In this document: positions 8,750 through 17,564 of the stretch, piece after piece | How positions within the stretch are numbered: the first letter of the stretch is position 1 | Layout of the letters: the number at the start of each line of letters is the position of its first letter | Assembly: GCF_001642695.1 (NCBI RefSeq) | Contig: NZ_LWCC02000152.1 | Location: 1-48,321, forward strand | Reading direction: 5' to 3' | Length of the DNA: 48,321 nucleotides | Source of the DNA: Streptomyces chilikensis | GTDB taxonomy: Bacteria > Actinomycetota > Actinomycetes > Streptomycetales > Streptomycetaceae | Made by a program: the position numbers and the translations under genes | Notes under the pieces: model-generated | Database searches by the model: none | What the model was told of the DNA's origin: nothing | The model's input: the letters and a program-made list of their open reading frames with translations, nothing else

Positions 8750-8931
8750 CGTATCGCGGCCCCGCCGCGCGGGAGGAAGGGCGCGGCGCCGGCCGGACCG
8801 CCACGGCGCCCGGCCGCCGGGCACGTCCCGGACGGACGCGCCGCGCGGCCCCCGGCACCGCCCGCGTGGGTGGAGTCCGTGGCGTACGGCTGCCGGGGTG
8901 TCCGCCGCGGGCGGGCGGAGGGTCCGCGCGC

Positions 8932-9807
8932 TCACGCGGCCTCCCCGTGCTCGGCGCGGCAGTCGCGGCAGCGGCCGGGCTCCGGAGCGCGGAAGGCGCG
9001 GTCGCAGTGGTCGCAGGTCTGGAGGGGGTGCCTGGGGTCCGGTGCCGGCGCGGCCGGGGGCCGGACGGGCGGCAGGGGCGGGAGCTGTGCGGCCAGGCGG
9101 TGGGCGAGGAGGGCCGCCGGACGGATCAGGGGCTCGTCCGGCAGGTTCTCGGTCAGCGCACGGCGGACGGCGCCGGGGGCGACGTCGCGTTCCAGCCAGG
9201 CGGCGACAACCGGTGCGAGGTGTTCGGCGTCGGTGGCCGACAGGAGGAGGCGCGGGTCGTGGCGGCGCAGGCCGGCCAGGACCTCGACGGCTGTCCGCAG
9301 GAGGTCCGGGGCGGGGAACGAGGGCCGGGGTACGGCGGGGAGGCTCTTGCGCCGTTGCGCCGGCGGCTCGTCGGGGCCCGTGCGCCGTGCGGACCGGCGG
9401 GCGGCCGTCTCCCGCGCGGCGGCGCGGTGGCCGGGCTTGTTGCAGGAGACCGTGCGCGTGACGATCCGGCCGGTCGCGGTCCGCTCGTGGGTGCGGCGCA
9501 GGTAGCCGTGCGTTTCGAGCTCCCGCAGGGCGGCGGCGATGCGGGTGGGGCCCTCGGGGAAGCGGGCGGCGAGCGTCTTGATGTCGACGGCGGTCCCCGG
9601 GCGGACCGACTGGATGTAGCAGCCGAGTCCGATGGCCAGCAGGGACAACTCCCGGTGCTGGGCCAGGTCGTTGCCGATCACGGTGAAGTTCTCGGTGTGA
9701 CGGACGTGCTCGTGCACGACGCCGGCGAAAGGCCGCCCGGCGGGGTGGTTTTCCCCGCGGTTACGGGCCTGGGCGCGCGAGGGCGCGCTAGGGTTTCGGG
9801 TATCCAT
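8932..9807 (-). CDS. HTH protein with C-terminal zinc-binding motif
   Basis: A 291-residue protein. Residues about 40-125 form a winged-helix-like domain (FTVIGNDLAQHRELSLLAIGLG, RELETHGYLRRTHERTATGRIV) typical of a family present in several copies in Streptomyces genomes and resembling replication-initiation or DnaD-type HTH proteins. The middle is Arg/Pro-rich. The C-terminus has two CxxC pairs, CDHCDRAF and CRDCRAEH, which should bind zinc. The target is unknown. The gene stands alone between two unrelated minus-strand units. Confidence 0.75.
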   Translation of the reverse strand: MDTRNPSAPSRAQARNRGENHPAGRPFAGVVHEHVRHTENFTVIGNDLAQHRELSLLAIGLGCYIQSVRPGTAVDIKTLAARFPEGPTRIAAALRELETHGYLRRTHERTATGRIVTRTVSCNKPGHRAAARETAARRSARRTGPDEPPAQRRKSLPAVPRPSFPAPDLLRTAVEVLAGLRRHDPRLLLSATDAEHLAPVVAAWLERDVAPGAVRRALTENLPDEPLIRPAALLAHRLAAQLPPLPPVRPPAAPAPDPRHPLQTCDHCDRAFRAPEPGRCRDCRAEHGEAA

Positions 9808-10220
9808 CGGGAAGGTCCTGACTTCCTGGTGGTCGGGCCCTCGCGACGGGATGCCAGTCCCGGCGGGGGCCTTTCACATGTCTGCGGTTGTGTTGCGCTG
9901 AGCGTAAGGCAGGCGACCGGGCCCAAATCCAGCCCAGCCGGGCATATTCACCCGGCCGAGTGAGCGGCCGCCGCGGGAGGGAGGGGAGGGGTTTGGCTGG
10001 GTGCTTTCTCCCCGGTGGGTAGGTACAGGGGGAGCGCAGGGGCCACCGGGGATCGAGGTTCCAGGTTCCGGTGACTTCCGGCGGGGGAAATCCAGTTCGA
10101 TTCCGCCCCCTTCCCCTTGCGCGGCCGGATCACCCCGGCCCAGGGCCCCTCCGGCCGTCTCTCCCGCGCCTGCCCAGCCGCAGGCCCCGGCCGCGGACCC
10201 GTCGCCCTCCGCCGCGGCCG
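9808..10220. other. Intergenic region upstream of the HTH gene
   Basis: About 410 bases between two minus-strand genes. It must contain the promoter and leader of the HTH gene. A GC-rich hairpin-prone stretch lies near 9835-9880. I found no supported gene, tRNA or riboswitch. Confidence 0.45.
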
Positions 10221-10688
10221 TCAGGCCTCGTACCCGCCGTCCCACGGGGGCCCGAAGCCGAGACGGTCGGGATGGAGTTCGGTCCACTCGTCGCCCTCGT
10301 CCTCGGACTCGACGAGGAGGCCGAAGAGGACGCCGTCGACGGTGCGGCGGAAGGGACGGACCGCGATGTCGCCGTAACAGCGCGACGGGAGGGTCTCCAG
10401 GAGCTTGGTCAGGTGGGCCTCGGCCTGGCCGAGGACCGCCGGGTCGCGCCGCTGGTCGGCCCAGGTGCCGCCGAACCAGACCTCGGTGTCGCGGTGGACG
10501 CCGTCCGCGTCGAAGGTGTGCAGGACGGCGTAGAGCCGCCGCCGCTGCTCCCACCCGTCGTCGGGGCGGTACCCGACGGGGTAGGCGTACGTCACCGATG
10601 CCAGGAACTGGCCGTCGGCGTAGCGGCCGATGGTGGCCGTACGGCCGTCCGGCTCATGGGCGATCGGGATGACCTGGGGGATTGCCAT
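10221..10688 (-). CDS. Hypothetical protein
   Basis: A 155-residue soluble acidic protein beginning MAIPQVIPIAHEPDGRTATIGRYADGQF, with no signal peptide or membrane segment. It contains an FGGTWADQRRDPAVLGQAE block and ends WTELHPDRLGFGPPWDGGYEA. I do not recognise a family; the even predicted beta content suggests a single globular domain. Codon third positions are GC-rich, supporting a real gene. It lies alone between the HTH gene and the PH-domain gene, all on the minus strand. Confidence 0.65.
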   Translation of the reverse strand: MAIPQVIPIAHEPDGRTATIGRYADGQFLASVTYAYPVGYRPDDGWEQRRRLYAVLHTFDADGVHRDTEVWFGGTWADQRRDPAVLGQAEAHLTKLLETLPSRCYGDIAVRPFRRTVDGVLFGLLVESEDEGDEWTELHPDRLGFGPPWDGGYEA

Positions 10689-10761
10689 GAGCGGCAACCC
10701 TAGGCCCACCGGACGGAGTTGCGAAGCCGGGCGGTCACTACGTCCGGCATGACGCGATTTC

Positions 10762-10799
10762 TCCGCCCGGTGGCCGGGGTTCCGCCCGGTGGCCGGGGT
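10762..10799. repeat. Perfect 19-bp tandem duplication
   Basis: TCCGCCCGGTGGCCGGGGT occurs twice in direct succession (10762-10780 and 10781-10799), immediately downstream of the PH-domain gene and touching its stop codon. It looks like a replication-slippage product. Confidence 0.8.
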
Positions 10800-11164
10800 C
10801 AGTGGGCGACGTACTGGGTGAGGATCGCCTGCACCTCGTAGATGTCGACGCCCTTGGTGAAGGTCTTCTGGATCGGCATCGGGGAGCCGGACACCCAGAT
10901 CTTCAGCTCGGCGTCCAGGTCGAAGGTGCCGGCCGTCTCCACCGCGAAGTGGGTGATGGAGCGGTACGGGATCGAGTGGTACTCGGTCTTCTTGCCGGTG
11001 ATGCCCTGCTTGTCGACCAGGATCAGACGGCGGTCCGTCAGCATGATGACGTCGCGGATCAGCAGGTAGGCGGCCCGCACCTGCTCGCCCTGGCCGAGGA
11101 GGCGGGCGTAGTCCTGGCTCGCCTGGGCCGGGTCGATCGGGTGCGCGTTGCCGAAGAGTGCCAT
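10799..11164 (-). CDS. PH-domain (YvbH-type) protein
   Basis: A 121-residue protein with the bacterial Pleckstrin-homology-like fold: VIMLTDRRLILVDKQGITGKKTEYHSIPYRSITHF followed by FDLDAELKIWVSG and a C-terminal helix (VDIYEVQAILTQY). The family is widespread in bacteria and its role is not known. The start ATG has a GGGGGACC Shine-Dalgarno-like stretch. The stop codon overlaps the end of a 19-bp tandem repeat. Confidence 0.88.
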   Translation of the reverse strand: MALFGNAHPIDPAQASQDYARLLGQGEQVRAAYLLIRDVIMLTDRRLILVDKQGITGKKTEYHSIPYRSITHFAVETAGTFDLDAELKIWVSGSPMPIQKTFTKGVDIYEVQAILTQYVAH

Positions 11165-11230
11165 GTGGTCCCCCCACGTGTGGTGTTTCCACCGGTCAGA
11201 GGCGCGACCGGTGTGTCCGGTGAGACGCGC

Positions 11231-11262
11231 GCGGCCCGGGAACGGTTGCGTTCCCGGGCCGC
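11231..11262 (-). terminator. metG terminator
   Basis: A 14-bp perfect stem (11231-11244 with 11249-11262) and a four-base loop downstream of metG on the minus strand. There is no T run. Confidence 0.55.
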
Positions 11263-11298
11263 GGCCGCGCCGGGCGTCACTGCCGGCGGAGGGGGGGG

Positions 11299-13008
11299 TC
11301 ACTCGCCGCCGAAGCGCTCCTTGTAGGCCTCCAGGTCGTCCTCGGTCAGCTTCGCGAAGAGCACCGGCGGGACGGTGAACGGCGTGCCCACGGGCAGGAA
11401 GGCCAGCGCGCGGGCCTCCTCGGCCGACACCCACGCGGCGGTGTCGCCGTCGAGCCGGAACGCCTCGCGCATCGCCCGGGAGCTGGCCGGGATGAACGGC
11501 TCGGAGACGATCGCGTACAGGTGGATCAGGTTCATCGCCGTGCGCAGGGTGAGCGCGGCGCCGTCCTTGTCGGTCTTGATCTCCAGCCAGGGGGCCTTCT
11601 CCTCCAGGTAGGAGTTGCCCGCCGACCACAGCGCGCGCAGCGCGGCCGCGGCCTTGCGGAACTGGAGGGCCTCCATCTGGGTCTCGTACTCGGCCAGCAG
11701 CGCGGCGATCTGCTCGCCCAGCCTCGCCTCGGCCTCGCCCGCCTCGCCGCCCGCCGGGACCTCCTCGCCGAAGCGCTTCTTCGAGAAGGACAGCACCCGG
11801 TTGACGAAGTTGCCGAGGGTGTCCGCCAGGTCCTTGTTGACCGTGGCCGTGAAGTGCTCCCAGGTGAACGACGAGTCGTCGGACTCCGGGGCGTTGGCGA
11901 TCAGGAAGTAGCGCCAGTAGTCGGCCGGCAGGATCTCCAGCGCCTGGTCGGTGAAGACGCCGCGCCTCTGCGAGGTGGAGAACTTGCCGCCGTAGTACGT
12001 CAGCCAGTTGAACGCCTTGACGACGTCGACCTTCTTCCACGGCTCGCGCACGCCCAGCTGGGTGGCCGGGAACATCACCGTGTGGAAGGGGACGTTGTCC
12101 TTGGCCATGAACTGGGTGTAGCGGACCGTCTCGTCGGCCTCGTACCACCAGGACTTCCAGTCCCGGTCCGACGGGTCGACGTCCGCCCACTCCTTGGTGG
12201 CGCCCAGGTACTCGACCGGGGCGTCGAACCAGACGTAGAAGACCTTGCCCTCGGCGGCCAGCTCCGGCCAGGTGTCGGCGGGCACCGGGACGCCCCAGTC
12301 CAGGTCGCGGGTGATCGCGCGGTCGTGCAGGCCCTCGGTCAGCCACTTGCGGGCGATGGAGGACGACAGGTGCGGCCACTGCTCCTCGTGGGCCGCCACC
12401 CACTGCTCGACCTCGTGCTGGAGCTTGGACTGCAGCAGGAAGAGGTGCTTGGTCTCGCGGACCTCCAGGTCGGTGGAGCCGGAGATCGCCGAGCGCGGGT
12501 TCACCAGGTCGGTCGGGTCCAGGACGCGGGTGCAGTTCTCGCACTGGTCGCCGCGGGCCTTGTCGTAGCCGCAGTGCGGGCAGGTGCCCTCGACGTAGCG
12601 GTCCGGGAGGAACCGGCCGTCGGTCGGGGAGTAGACCTGGCGGATCGCCCGCTCCTCGATGAAGCCGTTCTCGTTCAGCTTCCGGGCGAAGTGCTGGGTG
12701 ATCTCGACGTTCTCCTGCGAGGAGCTGCGGCCGAAGTGGTCGAAGGCGAGGGCGAAGCCGTCGTAGACCGCCTTCTGGGCGTCGTGCGCCTGCGCGCAGA
12801 ACTCGGCGACCGGGAGGCCCTTCTCCTTCGCGGCGAGCTCCGCGGGGGTGCCGTGCTCGTCGGTGGCGCAGATGTACAGGACGTCGTGACCGCGCTGGCG
12901 CAGGTAACGGGAGTACACGTCGGCCGGGAGCATGGACCCCACCATGTTGCCCAGGTGCTTGATCCCGTTGATGTACGGAAGGGCGCTGGTGATGAGGTGT
13001 CGAGCCAC
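11299..13008 (-). CDS. metG: Methionyl-tRNA synthetase
   Basis: A 569-residue class I synthetase charging tRNA-Met. The HIGH signature is HLGN near residue 18-21 after [12 protein letters not shown], the zinc knuckle is [17 protein letters not shown] near 140, and the KMSKS loop is the actinobacterial variant KFSTS (in [11 protein letters not shown], near 340). The C-terminal helical anticodon-binding domain is complete, with no extra EMAP-like tRNA-binding domain, as usual in actinobacteria. The likely start is GTG at 13008 ([12 protein letters not shown]), with GGGAGC upstream; longer starts add only low-complexity residues. Confidence 0.97.
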   Translation of the reverse strand: MARHLITSALPYINGIKHLGNMVGSMLPADVYSRYLRQRGHDVLYICATDEHGTPAELAAKEKGLPVAEFCAQAHDAQKAVYDGFALAFDHFGRSSSQENVEITQHFARKLNENGFIEERAIRQVYSPTDGRFLPDRYVEGTCPHCGYDKARGDQCENCTRVLDPTDLVNPRSAISGSTDLEVRETKHLFLLQSKLQHEVEQWVAAHEEQWPHLSSSIARKWLTEGLHDRAITRDLDWGVPVPADTWPELAAEGKVFYVWFDAPVEYLGATKEWADVDPSDRDWKSWWYEADETVRYTQFMAKDNVPFHTVMFPATQLGVREPWKKVDVVKAFNWLTYYGGKFSTSQRRGVFTDQALEILPADYWRYFLIANAPESDDSSFTWEHFTATVNKDLADTLGNFVNRVLSFSKKRFGEEVPAGGEAGEAEARLGEQIAALLAEYETQMEALQFRKAAAALRALWSAGNSYLEEKAPWLEIKTDKDGAALTLRTAMNLIHLYAIVSEPFIPASSRAMREAFRLDGDTAAWVSAEEARALAFLPVGTPFTVPPVLFAKLTEDDLEAYKERFGGE

Positions 13009-13137
13009 GGGGCTGCTCCCAGGTCGCAATGTCTTCGAACCGTGAAATCGTAGCCGACGCGGGGGTGCCGCCCGCCTCCCGTTTTGCTTGGGGGGAGGGG
13101 GCGGCACCGTTGTTCCTGCCGTGTCGTTCCGGCCGGC

Positions 13138-15189
13138 TCAGGCCTGCCGGGCCCCCGGCTGCCAGGCGGCCAGGACGCCGTCGTAGAGCTCGCGGTCGGT
13201 GAGCTCCAGCGGGGTCGGGCCGGCGTGGAAGAACGCGGTGTTGCCGGTCTTCAGCTTGCGGGCGTAGTCGAACGCCTTGTTGTCGTGCTCGCCGAACGCC
13301 ACCAGGGAGAAGAACACGCCGGGGTGCGAGGCCTCGGCGTCGGTGAACGCCTGGGTGGCCGGGGTCTTGGCGTCGGGCGCGCCGTCCGTCTGGAAGATCA
13401 CCAGGGCGGGGGCCTTCGGGTCCTGCGAGGCGTCGTGGAGACGGAGGACCTCGGCGACGGCGGCGTGGTAGCTGGTGCGGCCCATCCGGCCGAGGCCGGC
13501 GTGCAGGTCGTCGACCTTGTTCTCGAACTCGGCGAGGGTCAGCTCACCGGTCCCGTCGATCTCGGTGGAGAAGAAGACGACGGGGAGCGCGGTCCTCTCC
13601 GCGCTCTCCGGCGACAGGTGCACGGCCAGGGCGAGGGCCTGCTCACCGAGCGCCTGGGCGGAGCCGTCCTTGTAGTAGGGCCGCATCGACGCGGACCGGT
13701 CGAGGACGAGGTACACGCGGGCCTTCGCCCCCGCGAGCCCGCGCGCCTCCAGGGCGGCGGTCGCGGCGGCGTGGGCGGGGACGAGCGGGGCGGGCACGGC
13801 GACGGGCGCGGCCTTCACGTCACCGTCACCCTCCTCCGCGGGCTCCTCCTCCGCCGCGGGCTCATCGGCCTGCTCGGCCTCGGCCGCCGGCTCCTCCTCG
13901 GCAGCGGCTTCCTCAACCGGCTCGGCCTCGGCAGCGGGCTCCTCCACCGGCTCCGCCTCGGCAGCGGGCTCGGCCTCAGCCGCAGGCTCATCCTGAGCAG
14001 CGGTTTCCTCGGCCGGCTCAGCCTCGGCCGCCGGCTCCGCCTCGGCGGCGGTCTCTTCCTGAGCAGCGGCTTCCTCGACAGGCTCAGCCTCGGCAGCAGC
14101 TTCCTTCACCGGCTCTGCCTCGACAGCAGGCTCCTCGGCCGGCTCAGCCTCAGCCTCAGGCTCATCCTGAGCAGCGGTTTCCTCGGCCGACTCTGCCTCA
14201 GCCGCCGGCTCCGCCTCGGCGGCGGTCTCTTCCTGAGCAGCGGCTTCCTCGACAGGCTCAGCCTCGGCAGCGGGCTCCTCGGCCGACTTCTCCTCGGCCG
14301 CCGGCTCCGCCTCGGCGGCGGGCTCCGCCTCGGCAGCAGACTCCTCGGCCGGCTCAGCCTCATCCTGGGCGGCGGCCTTCCCAGTCGGCTCGGCCTCAGC
14401 GGCGGCTTCCGCCACCGGCTCAGCCTCATCGGCGGGCTCGTCCTGAGCAGCGGTTTCCTCGGCCGGCTCTGCCTCGGCAGCGGCTTCCTTCACCGACTCT
14501 GCCTCGGCAGCAGACTCCTCGGACGGCTCCGCCTCAGCCGCGGGCTCCTCCTGAGCAGCGGCTTCCTCGACAGGCTCAGCCTCGGCGGCGGGCTCCTCGG
14601 CCGACTTCTCCTCGGCCGCCGGCTCCGCCTCGGCGGCGGGCTCGGGCTCGGCGGCGGGCTCCGGCTCCGCCTGCGGTTCGGCGACCGCGTCGTCGGCGGC
14701 GGCGTCTCTGGTCCGGGAGGCGGCGCGCTCGTCGCCGGCGTCCACCGCGGCGGGCTCCGGCTCGTCCGCGGACCCGGTGGACTTCGCCTCCTCGATCCTC
14801 TCCGCGACCTTGGCCTCCGCCTCGGCCACCTCCTCCGGGTCCGCCACCGTCTCCGGGGCGGCGTCGGCCCGCGCCTCGTCCGCGGCGGCCGGGGCCGGCT
14901 CCGTGGCCGCCGGGGCGTCGTCCCCCGGCGCGGCGGGGCGCGGGACGGCGACGCCGTCGAACGCGGCGGCCACCAGTTCGTGCTCCGTCTCGCCGGTCGG
15001 CTGCTGGGGAACCCCGGCGGAGGAAGGAGCAGGGGCGTCGGCGGAGTCCGGGGCGGAGGCCTGCGCCGGCACCTTGGCGGAGGTCTCGTCCGGCGCGCCG
15101 CCCTGGGGCGGGACCGTGGGCTCCGGATCGGCGGCACGTTCCTTGCGCGCCTTTCCGAACGCGTTCCGCAGGAGAGAGAAGATGCCCAT
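13138..15189 (-). CDS. vWA (TerF-like) protein with long Glu/Ala/Pro repeat
   Basis: A 683-residue protein. It starts MGIFSLLRNAFGKARKERAADPEP, then has about 450 residues rich in Ala, Glu and Pro. Residues about 175-450 are near-exact repeats of AEPAEEPAAEAEPVEEAAAQ type. A C-terminal von Willebrand A domain (about 490-660) resembles the vWA of TerF and tellurium-resistance/stress proteins. The MIDAS motif is intact (DRSASM, and FQTDGAPD). No signal peptide is seen, so it is probably cytoplasmic, and the acidic region is probably disordered. The start ATG has GAAGGG upstream. No ter genes are nearby. Confidence 0.88.
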   Translation of the reverse strand: MGIFSLLRNAFGKARKERAADPEPTVPPQGGAPDETSAKVPAQASAPDSADAPAPSSAGVPQQPTGETEHELVAAAFDGVAVPRPAAPGDDAPAATEPAPAAADEARADAAPETVADPEEVAEAEAKVAERIEEAKSTGSADEPEPAAVDAGDERAASRTRDAAADDAVAEPQAEPEPAAEPEPAAEAEPAAEEKSAEEPAAEAEPVEEAAAQEEPAAEAEPSEESAAEAESVKEAAAEAEPAEETAAQDEPADEAEPVAEAAAEAEPTGKAAAQDEAEPAEESAAEAEPAAEAEPAAEEKSAEEPAAEAEPVEEAAAQEETAAEAEPAAEAESAEETAAQDEPEAEAEPAEEPAVEAEPVKEAAAEAEPVEEAAAQEETAAEAEPAAEAEPAEETAAQDEPAAEAEPAAEAEPVEEPAAEAEPVEEAAAEEEPAAEAEQADEPAAEEEPAEEGDGDVKAAPVAVPAPLVPAHAAATAALEARGLAGAKARVYLVLDRSASMRPYYKDGSAQALGEQALALAVHLSPESAERTALPVVFFSTEIDGTGELTLAEFENKVDDLHAGLGRMGRTSYHAAVAEVLRLHDASQDPKAPALVIFQTDGAPDAKTPATQAFTDAEASHPGVFFSLVAFGEHDNKAFDYARKLKTGNTAFFHAGPTPLELTDRELYDGVLAAWQPGARQA
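13840..14660 (-). repeat. Degenerate coding repeat, Glu/Ala/Pro-rich
   Basis: Many imperfect copies of short blocks such as GGCTCCGCCTCGGC and GGCTCCTCGGCC encode the acidic AEPAEEPA-type stretch of the vWA protein. It is a coding minisatellite, prone to length change. Confidence 0.8.
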
Positions 15190-15379
15190 GTGTCGCTACC
15201 CTTCGGAGGAGCTGAAGCCCGTCGAACCCTGGCCTGGACGGACACGTAAGGTTAGCGGCCCCCTCAGGGCCGCCAGGTAAGGGGCGCACGCCCCGGGCCC
15301 GTGGCCGCACCCGACCGGATGCATCCTCTCGGGTGCACCCGTGCCGCGCGCGGGTTTGAAAGCCGTTTCGCTGCTCCCG

Positions 15380-15401
15380 GTTCACCCCGCATTCACGCGG
15401 A
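15380..15401 (+). promoter_or_regulatory. Pho box (PhoP binding site)
   Basis: Two consecutive 11-base units, GTTCACCCCGC and ATTCACGCGGA, match the Streptomyces PHO direct repeat unit (consensus GTTCACC). They lie 70-90 bases before the PhoX gene start, a normal position for PhoP activation under phosphate starvation. Confidence 0.8.
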
Positions 15402-15470
15402 CGATCCGTTCCCGCACGTCTTCCTCCCTAGCGTCACGCCCACACCTAGGGCACAAGGGGAGAATCGAAC

Positions 15471-17540
15471 GTGCGCAAACTGCTGCCGCTCATCGGAACA
15501 CCGTCCCAAGCGCACCCCGGCGGCCGGTCCGCGCTGACCTGTCGTTTCCGCTGCGGCGACGCCTGCTTCCACGAGGCGCCGAACACCAGCGACAACGAGT
15601 ACATCGGCGACATCGTGGCCGGTGCCGTCAGCCGCCGTTCGGTGATGCGCGCCGCCGCGGTGGTGACGGTCGCCACCGCGGCCGGCTCGGCCACGGCGGT
15701 CGGCGGCGCGCGGCCCGCCCAGGCCGCCGAGGCCCGCCACGGACGTCCCGCGAAGCCGGGGGGCGCCCGCGGCCTGCGCTTCACGCCGGTCGCGCCCAAC
15801 ACCGCCGACCAGGTCACCGTGCCGGCCGGCTACGGGCAGAACGTGGTGATCCGCTGGGGCGAACCGATCCTGCGCGGCGCCCCGGAGTTCGACCCGGAGA
15901 ACCAGACCGCCGCCGCCCAGGCCGGTCAGTTCGGCTACAACAACGACTTCCTGGCGCTGCTGCCGCTGAAGGGCGAGCCGCACCGCCAGATCCTCGTCGC
16001 CAACCACGAGTACACCGACGAGCTCCTGATGTTCCGCGACTACGACGCGGCCGCCCCGACCCGCGAGCAGGTCGAGATCGCCTGGGCGGCGCACGGCCTG
16101 TCCGCGGTCGTGGTCGAGGAGGACCGCCGGACCGGCGCGCTGCGCCCCGTCCGCCGCCACCGCCTCAACCGCCGGGTCACCGCGACCACCGAGTTCCGCC
16201 TCACCGGCCCCGCGGCCGGCTCCGACCTGCTGAAGACCTCCGCCGACCCGACCGGCACCAAGGTGCTCGGCACGCTCAACAACTGCGCGGGCGGCGTCAC
16301 CCCGTGGGGCACCACGCTGCACGGCGAGGAGAACTTCAACCAGTACTTCGCCAACGGCAGCCGCACCACCGACACCCGCTACGGCATCGGCACCGGCGCC
16401 ACCGAGCGCAAGTGGGAGCGTTTCGACAAGCGCTTCGACATCGCCCAGGAGCCGAACGAGGTGCACCGCTTCGGCTGGGTCGTCGAGTTCGACCCGTCCG
16501 ACCCGGACTCCACCCCGCGCAAGCGCACCGCGCTGGGACGCTTCAAGCACGAGGCCGCGACCGTCAGCCTCACCGCCGACGGCCGTCCGGTCATCTACTC
16601 CGGCGACGACGAGCGCTTCGACTACGTCTACAAGTTCGTCGGCTCCAAGCGGATGGCGAGGGGCAACTCCCGCGCGGCCCGGGAGCACAACCTCACGCTG
16701 CTCGACGAGGGCACCCTCTACGTCGCCCGGTTCACCGGCGACTCCCCCGCCGCCGAGATCGACGGCACCGGCAAGCTGCCCTCGGACGGCGGGTTCGACG
16801 GCAGCGGCGAGTGGATCCCGCTGGCCACCGCCACCGCCGACGGCGCGGTCTCGCACGTGCCGGGCATGACGGCCGAGGAGGTCTTCGTCTTCACGCGCCT
16901 GGCCGGTGACAAGCGCCAGGCGACCAAGATGGACCGCCCCGAGGACGTCGAGCCGAACCCCCGCACCGGCAAGGTGTACGTCGCCCTGACCAACAACAGC
17001 AACCGCGGCAGGACGAACTACCCGGCCGCGGACGAGGCCAACCCGCGCAACCAGAACAAGCACGGCCAGGTCCTGGAGCTCACCGAGAAGCACTCCAGGC
17101 CCGATGCCCTGACCTTCGCCTGGTCGCTGTTCCTGGTCGCGGGCGACCCGAACGACCCGGCCACCTACTTCGCCGGCTTCCCCAAGGAGAAGGTCAGCCC
17201 CATCTCCTGCCCGGACAACGTGGCCTTCGACCCGCACGGCAACCTGTGGATCTCCACCGACGGCAACGCGCTGGGCAATCACGACGGCCTGTTCGGCGTC
17301 GCGGTGACGGGCGAGCGGCGCGGTGAGCTGAAGCAGTTCCTGACGGTGCCGAAGGGCGCGGAGACCTGCGGTCCGGTCATCCAGGACCGCCGGGTCCTGG
17401 TGGCCGTGCAGCACCCGGGCGAGGTCGACGGGGCGAGCGTGGCCGAGCCCGCCTCCCAGTGGCCCGACGGTCCGGGCACCTACGTCCGGCCGGCCGTGGT
17501 CGCGGTGTGGCGTCAGGACGGCGGCGACATCGGGGTCTGA
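15471..17540 (+). CDS. phoX: PhoX-type alkaline phosphatase, Tat-exported
   Basis: A 689-residue secreted phosphomonoesterase of the PhoX/DUF839 family. The N-terminus has a Cys-containing extension (CRFRCGDACF) followed by a Tat signal with SRRSVMR at residues 54-60 and a hydrophobic core ending in an AQAA cleavage region. Diagnostic motifs are NNCAGGVTPWGTTLHGEENFNQ, GRFKHEA and VIYSGDDERFDYVYKFV; PhoX enzymes bind Fe and Ca through such residues. The GTG start at 15471 has AAGGGGAGA upstream. A Pho box in the promoter indicates PhoP control, so its job is phosphate release from organic phosphate outside the cell. Confidence 0.93.
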   Translation: MRKLLPLIGTPSQAHPGGRSALTCRFRCGDACFHEAPNTSDNEYIGDIVAGAVSRRSVMRAAAVVTVATAAGSATAVGGARPAQAAEARHGRPAKPGGARGLRFTPVAPNTADQVTVPAGYGQNVVIRWGEPILRGAPEFDPENQTAAAQAGQFGYNNDFLALLPLKGEPHRQILVANHEYTDELLMFRDYDAAAPTREQVEIAWAAHGLSAVVVEEDRRTGALRPVRRHRLNRRVTATTEFRLTGPAAGSDLLKTSADPTGTKVLGTLNNCAGGVTPWGTTLHGEENFNQYFANGSRTTDTRYGIGTGATERKWERFDKRFDIAQEPNEVHRFGWVVEFDPSDPDSTPRKRTALGRFKHEAATVSLTADGRPVIYSGDDERFDYVYKFVGSKRMARGNSRAAREHNLTLLDEGTLYVARFTGDSPAAEIDGTGKLPSDGGFDGSGEWIPLATATADGAVSHVPGMTAEEVFVFTRLAGDKRQATKMDRPEDVEPNPRTGKVYVALTNNSNRGRTNYPAADEANPRNQNKHGQVLELTEKHSRPDALTFAWSLFLVAGDPNDPATYFAGFPKEKVSPISCPDNVAFDPHGNLWISTDGNALGNHDGLFGVAVTGERRGELKQFLTVPKGAETCGPVIQDRRVLVAVQHPGEVDGASVAEPASQWPDGPGTYVRPAVVAVWRQDGGDIGV

Positions 17541-17564
17541 CGGCCCCCGCCGGACCGGGAGGGT

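Noticed and set aside
8870-9963. + strand open frames opposite the HTH protein gene
   Set aside because: They are shadows of the minus-strand gene, which alone has a recognisable HTH and zinc motif.
10080-10115. tRNA T-arm-like sequence with GTTCGATTC
   Set aside because: The flanking bases do not form a T stem, and no D or anticodon arm or acceptor stem can be built.
13840-14660. Possible CRISPR array
   Set aside because: Repeats are in frame, degenerate, coding for Ala/Glu/Pro and lack uniform spacers; no cas genes are present.
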